From RUG14871 sp045539425 (GTDB taxonomy: Bacteria > Bacillota_I > Bacilli_A > Erysipelotrichales > Erysipelotrichaceae): a stretch of DNA of 54,121 nucleotides. The notes below the pieces were generated by a model, which did no database searches, was not told the origin of the DNA, and saw nothing but the letters and a program-made list of their open reading frames with translations. The position numbers and the translations under genes are program-made. Location of the stretch: positions 1-54,121 of the forward strand of contig JAZQFH010000018.1 in NCBI GenBank assembly GCA_045539425.1, read 5' to 3'. The first letter of the stretch is position 1. Every line of letters begins with the position of its first letter. Of the stretch, positions 24,300 to 33,238 are shown in pieces.

Positions 24300-24383
24300 T
24301 TAAGAATGAATAAAGGACAATGTACCGTCATTTTCACCTTCCGGACGCTTTTTGATTGTCCTTATTCGCACGTGACTGTCCAT
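24300..24383 (-). CDS. Possible leader peptide of mgtE (27 aa)
   Basis: Small ORF in the mgtE 5' leader, ending 49 bp before the mgtE start. It begins MDSHVRIRTIKK, followed by RPEGEND and then GTLSFIHS. GAGGTGAGGACA directly upstream of the ATG gives a plausible ribosome site. Pro/acidic stretches destabilise ribosomes in low Mg2+ in the known MgtL leader peptide of enteric mgtA, and the RPEGEND part could act alike. Short ORFs arise by chance, so translation is unproven. Confidence 0.35.
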   Translation of the reverse strand: MDSHVRIRTIKKRPEGENDGTLSFIHS

Positions 24384-24388
24384 TGTCC
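24308..24388 (-). promoter_or_regulatory. Structured mgtE leader with competing pairing arms
   Basis: On the minus-strand RNA, GAATAAGGACAAT (24355-24367) can pair with ATTGTCCTTTATTC (24308-24321). A second GGACAAT (24381-24387), overlapping the small ORF's start codon, can compete for the same ATTGTCC. This is a two-state arrangement. It lacks the conserved core blocks of the M-box Mg2+ riboswitch. Confidence 0.45.
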
Positions 24389-24416
24389 TCACCTCGATTC
24401 TCCCGATTCGTTTTTT

Positions 24417-24446
24417 ATTATAATGACTTTCCGATGCCAATGTCAC
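24417..24446 (-). promoter_or_regulatory. Distal promoter upstream of mgtE
   Basis: GTGACA (24441-24446), 18 bp, TATAAT (24417-24422) on the minus strand, 13 bp after the glyA stop. It would start a leader of about 160 nt. Confidence 0.55.
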
Positions 24447-24458
24447 CTGTTTTTTTGC

Positions 24459-25679
24459 CTAATCGCCATATTTTTCATGCATGAAGGCAGACACTTCCGC
24501 CTTGATGCGCTGAAGTTCCTCCTCATTTCCGGCATTGCGTGCCACATCCGCGATCCATTTTCCGACTTTCACGAAATCTTCCTCTTTGAAGCCGCGCGTC
24601 GTCATGGCCGGTGTCCCGACCCGGATCCCGCTGGTGTAGGCCGGTTTTTCCTCATCAAACGGGATGGCATTCTTGTTGACGGTGATATTCACCTCATCCA
24701 GTAAGCGCTCCAGTTTTCTGCCGCTGAGATTAAAGCTGTGCCTCACATCCACTAAAACCATGTGGTTGTCCGTGCCCCCGCTGACTAAACGGAAGCCTTC
24801 CTCCCGCAGTGTTTCGGCGAGCACCTTGGCATTTTTCACGACCTGCTTCTGATATTCCGTGAATTCCGGCTGCAGCGCTTCATAGAAGCAGACGGCCTTA
24901 CCCGCAATCACGTGGCAGAGCGGCCCGCCCTGGATTCCCGGGAATACCGCCTTATCTAAGGCTTTCGCATATTTCTCTTTACATAAGATCAGACCGCCTC
25001 TTGGTCCGCGGAGCGTCTTGTGCGTCGTGCTTGTCACAAAGTCGGCATATTCCACCGGGTTCGGATGAACGTGCGCGGCAACAAGGCCCGCCACGTGCGC
25101 CATATCCACCATCAGACAGGCGCCGACCTTATCGGCAATCTCACGGAAACGTCTGTAGTCGATAAAGCGGGCATAGGCACTCGCCCCGGCGACGATCAGC
25201 TTCGGCTTCACTTCCAAGGCGATCCTCTCCACTTCATCGTAGTCGATCTCTTCCGTCTCCCGGTTTACCCCATAGGAGTAGGCCTTGTAGTCGCTGCCCG
25301 AAAAGCTCAGATGATACCCGTGCGTCAGATGTCCTCCGGCATCCAGGCTCATGCCCAGAATGCAGTCACCCGGCTGTAACACCGCGCGGTAAACGGCCAT
25401 GTTGGCTGCGGAGCCGCAGTGCGGCTGCACGTTGGCATGTTCCGCCCCAAAAAGCTCACACGCCCGCTTTCTGGCCAACTCCTCCGCAACGTCCACATTG
25501 ACGCAGCCTCCGTAATAACGCTTTCCGGGATAACCCTCCGCGTATTTGTTGGTAAGAACGCTTCCCACTGCTTCCCTTACTTCCTCGGAGCAGTAGTTCT
25601 CCGAAGCGATCAGCTCGATATTGTATTTCTGCCGGTTTTCCTCGTTTAAAATAACCTGTTCGATTTCCTTATCTAACAT
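24459..25679 (-). CDS. glyA: Serine hydroxymethyltransferase
   Basis: A PLP enzyme that interconverts serine and glycine and charges tetrahydrofolate with a one-carbon unit; 406 aa. The PLP lysine is in TSTTHKTLRGPRGG, and the substrate-site SENYCSEEV and YAEGYPGKRYYGGC blocks are present. I use ATG 25679 (MLDKEIEQ) because GGGAG lies 8 nt upstream; MGVRRMLD at 25694 is an alternative. The frame upstream of that is not coding. A TATAAT box lies upstream near 25720. Confidence 0.97.
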   Translation of the reverse strand: MLDKEIEQVILNEENRQKYNIELIASENYCSEEVREAVGSVLTNKYAEGYPGKRYYGGCVNVDVAEELARKRACELFGAEHANVQPHCGSAANMAVYRAVLQPGDCILGMSLDAGGHLTHGYHLSFSGSDYKAYSYGVNRETEEIDYDEVERIALEVKPKLIVAGASAYARFIDYRRFREIADKVGACLMVDMAHVAGLVAAHVHPNPVEYADFVTSTTHKTLRGPRGGLILCKEKYAKALDKAVFPGIQGGPLCHVIAGKAVCFYEALQPEFTEYQKQVVKNAKVLAETLREEGFRLVSGGTDNHMVLVDVRHSFNLSGRKLERLLDEVNITVNKNAIPFDEEKPAYTSGIRVGTPAMTTRGFKEEDFVKVGKWIADVARNAGNEEELQRIKAEVSAFMHEKYGD

Positions 25680-25748
25680 TCTTCTGACTCCCATATGATA
25701 AACGTATTGTTCTATCTCTATTATAACGAAAGAAGTGCGCTTGAGAAA

Positions 25749-25775
25749 CAAAAAAAGACCCTGTTTCCAGGATCT
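25749..25775 (-). terminator. Terminator of tRNA-Ala
   Basis: On the minus strand AGATCCTG-GAAA-CAGGGTCT (one G-T pair) then a T run. Confidence 0.85.
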
Positions 25776-25786
25776 CTGTTTTCAAT

Positions 25787-25862
<76 letters not shown>

Positions 25863-25873
25863 ATCGCTCTACC

Positions 25874-25902
25874 ATTATAAACGATATCGCGAGCGATTTC
25901 AA
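25874..25902 (-). promoter_or_regulatory. Promoter of tRNA-Ala
   Basis: TTGAAA (25897-25902), 17 bp, TATAAT (25874-25879) on the minus strand. Confidence 0.8.
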
Positions 25903-25912
25903 TTCTTTTTTT

Positions 25913-26572
25913 CTAAGCTGCAAGCTGGGCAATCTTATCAAATCCGCTGTTTGCGCCGATCAGGATCAGAACATCATTCTCCCTGAGCGGTTCATTCGGA
26001 TCCAGCGTTACCAGGATCTCATCTGCGCGGCGGATGCCGATCACGCTGACATCATACTGCTTTCTTAGGGACAGCTTTGCCAGAGTGCTGCCGATCCACA
26101 CTTTCGGAATATGGATCTCATGGACGCTGTAGGTGTCGCTGAGTTCGAGATAGTCGATGATATTGCCGTTAACCAGACTCTTTGCCAGACGGATGCCCGC
26201 TTCCTTCTCCGGACGGATCACCTTGTCCGCTCCCGTTTTCAGTAAGAGCTTCGCATGCAGATCATCGGTCGCCTTCGCAATGATGTAGCGGGCACCGAGT
26301 TCCCTGCAGAGGACCGTTGTGATGACGGATGCCCGGATGTCGCTTGCCAGAGAGATGATGACATAGTCAAAATCCCGGATGCCGATATCCTTTAAGAATC
26401 TTTCATCCGTCGTATCCCCGATCAGCGCATGCGTCACGCTGTCAGCGATCTCATTGATATGAGCCTCATTATGGTCCACGACCAGCACTTCACAGCCGTC
26501 TTCATAGAGCTGTCTCGCCAGATTGCTGCCGAACTTGCCGGCGCCTAATACCGCAAATGTCTTATTCATCAC
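25913..26572 (-). CDS. ktrA: Potassium uptake regulatory subunit KtrA (TrkA family)
   Basis: A 219-aa cytosolic gating subunit. The RCK/TrkA-N Rossmann domain begins FAVLGAGKFGSNLARQL with the nucleotide-binding GxGxxG and VVDHNE. The TrkA-C domain covers about residues 140-219. It follows ktrB by 10 bp on the same strand. Together they form a K+ (Na+-dependent) uptake system regulated by nucleotide binding. Confidence 0.94.
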   Translation of the reverse strand: MMNKTFAVLGAGKFGSNLARQLYEDGCEVLVVDHNEAHINEIADSVTHALIGDTTDERFLKDIGIRDFDYVIISLASDIRASVITTVLCRELGARYIIAKATDDLHAKLLLKTGADKVIRPEKEAGIRLAKSLVNGNIIDYLELSDTYSVHEIHIPKVWIGSTLAKLSLRKQYDVSVIGIRRADEILVTLDPNEPLRENDVLILIGANSGFDKIAQLAA

Positions 26573-26582
26573 ACTTTCTCCT

Positions 26583-27914
26583 TTAGCCTACCATGATATC
26601 CGCTTCCGGATAGCGCAGATACGGCTTTTCCTTCTTTCCGCCGACTGCCAGCGCAATCGTCAGAATACCGACTCTTCCCATAAACATTAACATGCAGATC
26701 ACTGCCCGGGAAGCCAGGGAACAGCTTCCGCTGATACCGACCGAGAGTCCCACCGTTGCGATGGCACTGGTCAGTTCATATGCTTCATTTAAAAATCCCA
26801 TCGCCCCGTTTTCGAATACCGACACAAGGAAGATGCCGAATAAGAGGGCGTAGGTCGCAATAAAGAAGATCGAGCACGCCTTGATGACGGTCGTCTTGGA
26901 GATCCATCTCTCAAAGGCCTGGGCTCTGTCCTTCCCTGCCAGAAGTCCCTTGGCGGAAAGGAAGATGACCGCAACCGTCGTCAGCTTGATGCCGCCTGCG
27001 GTTCCTGCCGGCGCTCCTCCGATAAACATCAAGAGGATGGACAGAAGCTTGGACGCATCCTTAAGCGCGAACTGGTCGATCGTATTGAATCCCGCCGTAC
27101 GGCAGGTTACACTCTGGAACAATGAGGCCAATAACCTCGTTTTCAGATCCATGCCTTCCATCGTATTGTGATACTCCAGGAAGAAAAAGGCAATGGATGG
27201 AATCACAACAAGAATCAGGCTGAACAGCATGACCACCTTTGTCTGCATGCGGAACTGCCTGCGCTTTCTGTGCTCCAGGATATCCTGAATGACCCCGAAG
27301 CCAAATCCCCCGATCAGAATCAGGGCACAGATGGTAAGAGACACCACCGGATCGCTGACGTATGCCGTCAGAGAGGAGTAGTTGCCCATCAGGTCAAAAC
27401 CGGCATTGCAGAATGCGGAAATGCTGGTGAAGATGCTGCGCCAGATACCGTCAAGCCATCCGAACTGCGGAATGAAGCGAAGCGAGAGAAGCAGTGCTCC
27501 GCACCCTTCCACCACTGCCGTCACCTTTAAGACGTGCAGTGCTAAGGAGATGATGCCCTGTAAACGGTTCTCTCCCATGCTCTCCGCCATCGTCATGCGT
27601 TCCTTTAGGGAGATCTTCTTGCCGGCGAGAACAAAGAAGAAGGTTGCCACCGTCATAAAACCAAGACCCCCGAGCTGGATCAGTAACAGAAGGATCAGCT
27701 GGCCGAAGAAGGTAAAGCGGGTTGCCGTATCCACGACGATCAGACCCGTCACGCAGGTGGCGCTGGTCGCTTCAAAGAAAGCGTCAAAAAAAGACAGCGG
27801 CGCTTCCGTGCTTGCCATCGGCAGCATCAGTAACAGTGTCCCTATCAGAATAACGGATAAAAACCCGATCGGAAGGATCTTGGTCGGTGAAATATTCCGC
27901 TGCATCTTCTTCAT
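26583..27914 (-). CDS. ktrB: Potassium uptake membrane subunit KtrB (TrkH family)
   Basis: A 443-aa integral membrane K+ translocating subunit with four pore-loop repeats, e.g. FEATSATCVTGL and SISAFCNAGFDL, each carrying a selectivity-filter Gly. I start at ATG 27914 (MKKMQRNIS), not at the ORF's first ATG 28022. A perfect TTGAAA-17-TATAAT promoter lies inside the upstream frame, and that frame also covers the terminator of the next gene. This leaves only 9 nt between -10 and ATG. Confidence 0.93.
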   Translation of the reverse strand: MKKMQRNISPTKILPIGFLSVILIGTLLLMLPMASTEAPLSFFDAFFEATSATCVTGLIVVDTATRFTFFGQLILLLLIQLGGLGFMTVATFFFVLAGKKISLKERMTMAESMGENRLQGIISLALHVLKVTAVVEGCGALLLSLRFIPQFGWLDGIWRSIFTSISAFCNAGFDLMGNYSSLTAYVSDPVVSLTICALILIGGFGFGVIQDILEHRKRRQFRMQTKVVMLFSLILVVIPSIAFFFLEYHNTMEGMDLKTRLLASLFQSVTCRTAGFNTIDQFALKDASKLLSILLMFIGGAPAGTAGGIKLTTVAVIFLSAKGLLAGKDRAQAFERWISKTTVIKACSIFFIATYALLFGIFLVSVFENGAMGFLNEAYELTSAIATVGLSVGISGSCSLASRAVICMLMFMGRVGILTIALAVGGKKEKPYLRYPEADIMVG

Positions 27915-27923
27915 TTCGAACAA

Positions 27924-27952
27924 ATTATAATCTCTTCCGCACTTACTTTCAA
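27924..27952 (-). promoter_or_regulatory. Promoter of ktrBA
   Basis: TTGAAA, 17 bp, TATAAT (27924-27929) on the minus strand. Predicted transcription starts about 3 nt before the ktrB ATG. Confidence 0.75.
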
Positions 27953-27993
27953 CCGCTACGGTGTGCTCCTTGCGGTTGCGTTTCATTATAAAT

Positions 27994-28019
27994 GAAAAAG
28001 GGAACCGTATGGCTCCCTT
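27994..28019 (-). terminator. Terminator of the second RlmI-like gene
   Basis: On the minus strand AAGGGAGCC-ATAC-GGTTCCCTT then TTTCATTT. Confidence 0.75.
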
Positions 28020-28029
28020 CATATTTTTC

Positions 28030-29220
28030 TCAGTTTTCGCGGACGATCTGGAAGATGTAGAATTTCAGATACTGCGTCTTGTTCATCGTCCAGAGAATCG
28101 GATGATCACTATTCTGCTGGGAGATACTCACCTGCTTCAGCGTGACACCGCTTTTTTCCGCCGCTTCCAGTAACATCTTTTCAAACAGCTCGTTCTCCAT
28201 GTAGCGCGAGCACGAGCAGCTCGCCAGAAAACCGCCGCTTTCCAGAAGATCCATTGCCCTCTCATTGATCTCAAGATACCCCTGATAGGCATGGTCCACC
28301 GTTCTGCGGCTTTTGGTGAACGCCGGCGGATCCAGAATGATCAGATCAAATTCGCCCCGTCTGATTTCCTTCAGATATTCAAAGACGTCCGCCTGCACAA
28401 AGCGGATCTTATCTTCAAGTGCGTTCTGCTTTGCGTTGCGGTAGCCCTGATCCAGCGCCGTTTTCGATACGTCCACCGCCGTGACGCTCTTTGCGCCGCC
28501 TTTGGCCGCGTTGAGCGCAAAGCCGCCGGTATGGCTGAAGCAGTCCAGAACCCGCTTGTTGAAAGAAAGCTTCTGCACCAGCATGCGATTGTTCTTCTGA
28601 TCAAGGAAATAACCCGTTTTCTGCCCGTTTTCCACGTCCACCGTAATCTTGATCCCGTTCTCCGTAATCACGCGCACAGGGCTTGATTTTTCGCCGTAAA
28701 AGCCCTTGTAAAGCGGAAGTCCTTCCTTGCGTCGCACCTCGATGTCGTTGCGCTCATAGATGTATTTCACTTCCGATATCGCCTTGAAAAGAAGCTCATA
28801 GATTTCCTTTTTGCGCCTCTCCACACCGCTGCAGCTGATCTGAGTTACCAGAATATCATCGTAGCGGTCCGCCGTAAGACCGCCAAGTCCGTCCGCTTCC
28901 CCGTAGATGAGACGGCAGTTATCCCACTGCGCGCCAACCACACTTTTGCGGTAATCCACCGCAAAGCGGATCTTTTTTTCCAGATACGCCGCATCAATGA
29001 CGGCATTCTTGTCGTGAGAGAGGATTCGGACGGCGATATGGGAAACGCCTGAGTAAAAACCCGTTGCGACATACTCCCCGCTTTCCTCTATGATCTCTAC
29101 GACATCCCCGTCTTCAATTCCCTCTTCCACATTAAGAAGGTTGTTGCGGTACATGAAAAGCTGCCCCTTGCGCAGGAAGGAAGCGCCTGTTTCGGATACG
29201 CGGACTTTCTGATATTCCAT
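28030..29220 (-). CDS. Class I SAM-dependent rRNA methyltransferase, RlmI-like with PUA domain (second copy)
   Basis: A 396-aa protein with the same order as 20749-21981: PUA domain (LRKGQLFMYRNNL to RILSHD), GEADGLGGLTADRY, GQKTGYFLDQKNNRM, VLDCFSHTGGFALNAAKGGA, DPPAFTKSR and ASCSCSRYM. The two are clear paralogues and probably modify different rRNA sites. It is monocistronic with its own terminator. Confidence 0.92.
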   Translation of the reverse strand: MEYQKVRVSETGASFLRKGQLFMYRNNLLNVEEGIEDGDVVEIIEESGEYVATGFYSGVSHIAVRILSHDKNAVIDAAYLEKKIRFAVDYRKSVVGAQWDNCRLIYGEADGLGGLTADRYDDILVTQISCSGVERRKKEIYELLFKAISEVKYIYERNDIEVRRKEGLPLYKGFYGEKSSPVRVITENGIKITVDVENGQKTGYFLDQKNNRMLVQKLSFNKRVLDCFSHTGGFALNAAKGGAKSVTAVDVSKTALDQGYRNAKQNALEDKIRFVQADVFEYLKEIRRGEFDLIILDPPAFTKSRRTVDHAYQGYLEINERAMDLLESGGFLASCSCSRYMENELFEKMLLEAAEKSGVTLKQVSISQQNSDHPILWTMNKTQYLKFYIFQIVREN

Positions 29221-29337
29221 AAGATGACCCTGCCTTTTTCTTTCACGCTCATTATATGCGAAATCGTTCCGTTTGTCCCGTTTTGCTTAAGTTACCTGTT
29301 TTCTGCGATAAGCGACCACCATTTCCTCAATCTTCCT

Positions 29338-29343
29338 TTATAA
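29338..29343 (+). promoter_or_regulatory. -10 box of hflKC
   Basis: TATAAT, followed by AAGGAGGA before ATG 29375. No strong -35. Confidence 0.45.
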
Positions 29344-29374
29344 TAGGAAGAAAGAGGATAAGGAGGATACCCCT

Positions 29375-30295
29375 ATGGAAAAGAACAAGAAAATCACCGG
29401 GCTGATCCTTGCGGCAGTGATTCTGATTGCGGTGGGATGCACGGCATTTTCCACGGCATATTCCGTCAGTGAGCAGGAGCAGGCTGTCGTCACGATGTTC
29501 GGCAAAGTGCAGACGGTCCGCAATGCCGGTGTATATTTTAAGATTCCGTATATCCAGCATGTGACCAAGGTCGATACCACAACCCACGGCACCGGCATCG
29601 GTTACACCGTCAGTGAATACGGACAGAACATTGATTCCGATGAATCGGAAAGTCTGATGATCACATCCGACTTCAACTTCGTCAATATCGACTTCTATCT
29701 GGAATACAAGGTCTCCGACCCGGTCGCCTATCTCTATAACTCCAGCGATCCGGAAGAGATCCTGAAAGACTTCGTTCTGGCAGCGGTCCGTTCCACAGTC
29801 ATCGACTATCCGGTCGATGAAGTCATCACGACGGCTAAGAGCCAGATCCAGTCGGAAGTGAAAGAGAAAGTCACGCAGAGCCTGCAGGAAAACAATATCG
29901 GTCTGCAGGTCATCAACATTTCGGTCCAGGATGCCGAGCCTCCCACGATAGAGATCGTTCAGGCATTCAAGGAAGTCGAAACGGCCAAACAGTCCAAAGA
30001 CACGGCCATCAACAACGCCAACCAGTACCGCAACGAGCAGCTGCCGGCTGCCCAGGCGGAAGCGGACCGCATCATCCAGAATGCCGAAGCGAAGAAGCAG
30101 GCGCGGATCGCTGAAGCGGAAGGACAGGTCCAGAAATTCAACAAACTGTATCTGGAATATGAAAAATACCCGGATGCCACAAAAAAACGTCTCTTCTTTG
30201 AGACGATGGAAGAAGTGCTGCCGGAGCTGAAAGTCATCATCACGGACGGCAATACCCAGCAGCTGTTACCGCTGAGCGGATTCGGAGGAAACTAA
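29375..30295 (+). CDS. hflK: SPFH/Band 7 membrane protein, HflK-like
   Basis: A 306-aa membrane-anchored protein. An N-terminal transmembrane segment (about 9-27) leads into the SPFH domain (VSEQEQAVVTMFGKV onward), then a long Ala/Glu/Gln-rich coiled coil (AQAEADRIIQNAEAKKQARIAEAEGQ). HflK and HflC form a complex that holds and regulates the FtsH protease in proteobacteria. No ftsH is next to it here. hflC follows after 1 bp. Confidence 0.88.
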   Translation: MEKNKKITGLILAAVILIAVGCTAFSTAYSVSEQEQAVVTMFGKVQTVRNAGVYFKIPYIQHVTKVDTTTHGTGIGYTVSEYGQNIDSDESESLMITSDFNFVNIDFYLEYKVSDPVAYLYNSSDPEEILKDFVLAAVRSTVIDYPVDEVITTAKSQIQSEVKEKVTQSLQENNIGLQVINISVQDAEPPTIEIVQAFKEVETAKQSKDTAINNANQYRNEQLPAAQAEADRIIQNAEAKKQARIAEAEGQVQKFNKLYLEYEKYPDATKKRLFFETMEEVLPELKVIITDGNTQQLLPLSGFGGN

Positions 30296-30296
30296 G

Positions 30297-31157
30297 ATGA
30301 AAAAACTGATTGTTTTACTGATCGTTCTCTTATTCGGCGGATTCATCTTCCTCAACGGCGCCTACAGCTTAAAGGAAAATGAATATGCGGTCGTCACCCA
30401 GTTCTCAAAGATCATCAAGGTAGAGAAAGAAGCCGGCCTTAAATTCAAGATCCCGTTTGTCCAGAACGTGGACCGCGTCTCCAAGGCAACCATTCTCTAT
30501 GACATGCCTTCCAGCGACGTCATCACCAAGGACAAGAAATCCATGATCGCCGACAACTACGTCTTATGGCGCGTCACGGATCCGACCAAATACTTCCAGA
30601 CATTAAATGCCATTCAGGGCAGAGCGGAAGAGCGCGTTGAGGCAGCCGCCTACAACCCCACGAAGAACCTCATCTCCTCCATGAGCCAGGATGAAGTCAT
30701 CGAAGCCAGAGGCGAGAAGCTGAATTCCCTTTTAACGGAGGAAGCCAATAACGGTCTGGAACCGTATGGCATTGAAATTCTCGAAGTCCAGATCAAGGCG
30801 CTGGATCTGCCGGAAGACAACAAACAGGCCGTCTATACGCGCATGATCTCCGAGCGCAACAACATTGCTGCCTCCTATACGGCGGAAGGCAAGGCGGAAG
30901 CGCAGAAGATCCGCAACGAAACGGACAAGGAAGTCTCCATTCTGAAGTCTGAAGCCTCCAAGCAGGCAGCCATTCTGGAAGCCGAAGGGGAAGAGGCCTA
31001 CATGAACATTCTGCAGGAAGCCTACAACTCCGGCAACAAAGCGGAATTCTACGAATATCTCAGAGGACTTGAAGCCTTAAAGGGAAGCCTGACGGGTGAT
31101 AAGACGCTGATTCTGGACAAGGACAGCGAACTTGTCAAAGTGCTCTTCGGCAACTAG
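30297..31157 (+). CDS. hflC: SPFH/Band 7 membrane protein, HflC-like
   Basis: A 286-aa partner of the preceding protein. N-terminal transmembrane segment (about 3-23), SPFH domain with LKENEYAVVTQFSKI and DLPEDNKQAVYTRMISERNNIAA, a run typical of HflC (MxxERxxxA), and the EAQKIRNETDKEVSILKSEA coiled coil. GAGG for its ribosome site lies in the end of hflK, so translation is coupled. Confidence 0.9.
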   Translation: MKKLIVLLIVLLFGGFIFLNGAYSLKENEYAVVTQFSKIIKVEKEAGLKFKIPFVQNVDRVSKATILYDMPSSDVITKDKKSMIADNYVLWRVTDPTKYFQTLNAIQGRAEERVEAAAYNPTKNLISSMSQDEVIEARGEKLNSLLTEEANNGLEPYGIEILEVQIKALDLPEDNKQAVYTRMISERNNIAASYTAEGKAEAQKIRNETDKEVSILKSEASKQAAILEAEGEEAYMNILQEAYNSGNKAEFYEYLRGLEALKGSLTGDKTLILDKDSELVKVLFGN

Positions 31158-31170
31158 TCCAAACATACCA

Positions 31171-31202
31171 AAGCTCCCGCAATTGATCCGGGAGCTTTTT
31201 TC
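31171..31202 (+). terminator. Terminator of hflKC
   Basis: AAGCTCCCG / CGGGAGCTT with a 9-nt loop, then TTTTTTCG. Confidence 0.88.
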
Positions 31203-31237
31203 GTATTCCGTTTTTTAACCAATGATGGTTAAAATTT

Positions 31238-33238
31238 TTATTTTTCCAGCAAATACCTGCTCAGCACACTGAGAATCGTCTCCGGCGTGAACGGTTTGGC
31301 GATATGGTCATTCATCCCCGCTTCCTTCGCCCTGCGCACATCCTCATCAAAGGCGTTCGCGCTTAAGGCGATAATCGGGAGAACCTTCTCATCCTTTCCC
31401 ATTTTGCGGATCTCTTCGCTGGCTTCATATCCGTTCATCACGGGCATCTGCAGATCCATTAGGACCGCATCAAAGGCGTCCGGATCCTCACTTATCAGAT
31501 CCACGGCGATCCTGCCGTTTTCCGCCCGCGTGATGCGCATGCCGGCACTGCTCAGAATCATGGTCGCGATCTCCGCGTTCACAAAGTTGTCTTCCACAAG
31601 CAGGATCCGCTTTCCGCTGAGATCCTCCGCCCGCTTGATTTCCTTCTCTTCCGCAACAGATGCATCCGCATGCGGCAGAGTCAGCTCCACCGTAAAGACG
31701 GAGCCCTCGTTGACCTTGCTGTCAACGGTGATTATCCCGTGCATCATCTCGACAACCTTCGCCGTAATGGCCAGCCCCAGCCCCGTGCCCTGCACGCGGT
31801 TGATGGTGGTGCGCTCTTCACGGGTGAAGCTTTCAAAGATGTGCGGGAGATACTCCTCGCTGATTCCGATTCCCGTATCGCTCACCACAAAGCGGTAGCG
31901 GGACTTTCCTTCGGTGATCTCCTCTTCCAGGCACTTCAGATCCACTTTCCCCTTTTCCGGGGTGTATTTGATGGCATTGCTGACGATATTGACGAGAATC
32001 TGCTCGATTCTCAGCTCATCGGCAATCACCAGGGTATGTTTCACGCTTTCATGATCGTAGGAAATCTCCAGCGACTTCTGTTTCGCCTGCAGTTCCGTGA
32101 TATCCTCAATCCGCTCAAAGATTCCGCTTAAGTCGCATCTTCCTTCGTTCAGCTGCATCTTTCCACTCTCAATCTTGGAGATATCCAGAATGTCATTGAT
32201 CAGAGAGAGCAGATAGTGAGAACTGGACTCGATTTTGGACAGGGATGAGCGGATCATTTCCTCATCGCCCATATGATTCAAGGCGATGTTGGTATAGCCG
32301 ACGATCGCATTCATCGGCGTGCGGATGTCATGGGACATGTTGGCCAGGAAATCGTTTTTGGCCTCATTCCGGGCTTTTTCCACCTGTTTGCGGTATTCGT
32401 CTTCCCGTTTCATCTGCGCATCGATATTCGTCGAACCGAAGATGAGCCGCTTTCCTTCCTTGTGTTCCATCAGGGTTGCCTTCAAAGACACCCAGACCGG
32501 GCTTCCGCCGATCATCAGGCGGTATTTGGTCGTAAAGTGTCCGTCCCGCTTGACAATGGTGAGGATGTTCTCCTTGGTGAAGATACGCAGAAAGCGTTCC
32601 CTGTCGCGCGGATCGATCAGACGCGACATATTCTTACGGCTGAGTTCAAAGAAGTCACTTCCCTGCTTTTCCACACCCAGCTCGTCATAATTCTCCGCGG
32701 AGCTGTATTCGTAAAAGCTGTCATCCTCCGGATTGACCACATAAATACTGAACATGTCTGCCGCCAGCGCCTGGGCGATTCCCGAATAGGTCAGAGAAGC
32801 CTGATGGGCTGCCTCATAGGCTTCCCGTGCCTTCATCTGCTCGTCAACGGAACTGATCCCGATGACCGCATGCCGCTGTTCCTTTTCGATCATGCGCGTG
32901 ATCTTCAGATGTACGTGCGTCGGCTCTTCAGAGAGTATCATGCGGAACGTCATCGTAAACGGCTTGTTCCGGTTCAGAGCATCCACCACATTTTCCTTGG
33001 TGAAGCACTCAAAGAAACGCTCGCGGTCCATAGGGAAAATCAGGGATTCGAAGTTTCTGCGCGCAAAGGCAATGAAATCATCCCCGTTTTTGGGAAGCTG
33101 AAGCTGCTCATATTCCTCTGACGCAAAATACTCCGCAAAGCGGTCGGTTTCCACGTTGACGTAATAGATACAGAAATAGTCTGCCGCAAGTGCCTGGGCA
33201 ATCAGGGACTGGGAGACATTCAATAATTCATCTTTCAT
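31238..33238 (-). CDS. Hybrid histidine kinase with duplicated PAS-like sensor
   Basis: A 666-aa cytosolic hybrid kinase. Two PAS-like units, about 1-140 and 150-285, repeat each other (AQALAADYFCIYYVN and AQALAADMFSIYVVN; FTKENVVDAL and FTKENILTIV). HisKA follows with FLANMSHDIRTPMN (phosphoacceptor His), then HATPase (NAIKYTPEKGKV, DTGIGI, GTGLGLAI) and a receiver (VLMDLQMPVMNG). There is no output domain or transmembrane segment. It overlaps the 887-aa kinase by 4 bp, so both are made together. No response regulator with a DNA-binding domain is nearby. Confidence 0.94.
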   Translation of the reverse strand: MKDELLNVSQSLIAQALAADYFCIYYVNVETDRFAEYFASEEYEQLQLPKNGDDFIAFARRNFESLIFPMDRERFFECFTKENVVDALNRNKPFTMTFRMILSEEPTHVHLKITRMIEKEQRHAVIGISSVDEQMKAREAYEAAHQASLTYSGIAQALAADMFSIYVVNPEDDSFYEYSSAENYDELGVEKQGSDFFELSRKNMSRLIDPRDRERFLRIFTKENILTIVKRDGHFTTKYRLMIGGSPVWVSLKATLMEHKEGKRLIFGSTNIDAQMKREDEYRKQVEKARNEAKNDFLANMSHDIRTPMNAIVGYTNIALNHMGDEEMIRSSLSKIESSSHYLLSLINDILDISKIESGKMQLNEGRCDLSGIFERIEDITELQAKQKSLEISYDHESVKHTLVIADELRIEQILVNIVSNAIKYTPEKGKVDLKCLEEEITEGKSRYRFVVSDTGIGISEEYLPHIFESFTREERTTINRVQGTGLGLAITAKVVEMMHGIITVDSKVNEGSVFTVELTLPHADASVAEEKEIKRAEDLSGKRILLVEDNFVNAEIATMILSSAGMRITRAENGRIAVDLISEDPDAFDAVLMDLQMPVMNGYEASEEIRKMGKDEKVLPIIALSANAFDEDVRRAKEAGMNDHIAKPFTPETILSVLSRYLLEK

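Noticed and set aside
24251..24416. M-box (Mg2+) riboswitch in the mgtE leader
   Set aside because: Only the short AGGTGAGG resembles it; the conserved core blocks are absent.
27915..28022. Upstream extension of ktrB (36 codons)
   Set aside because: It contains a TTGAAA-17-TATAAT promoter and part of the neighbouring gene's terminator, so it is not coding.
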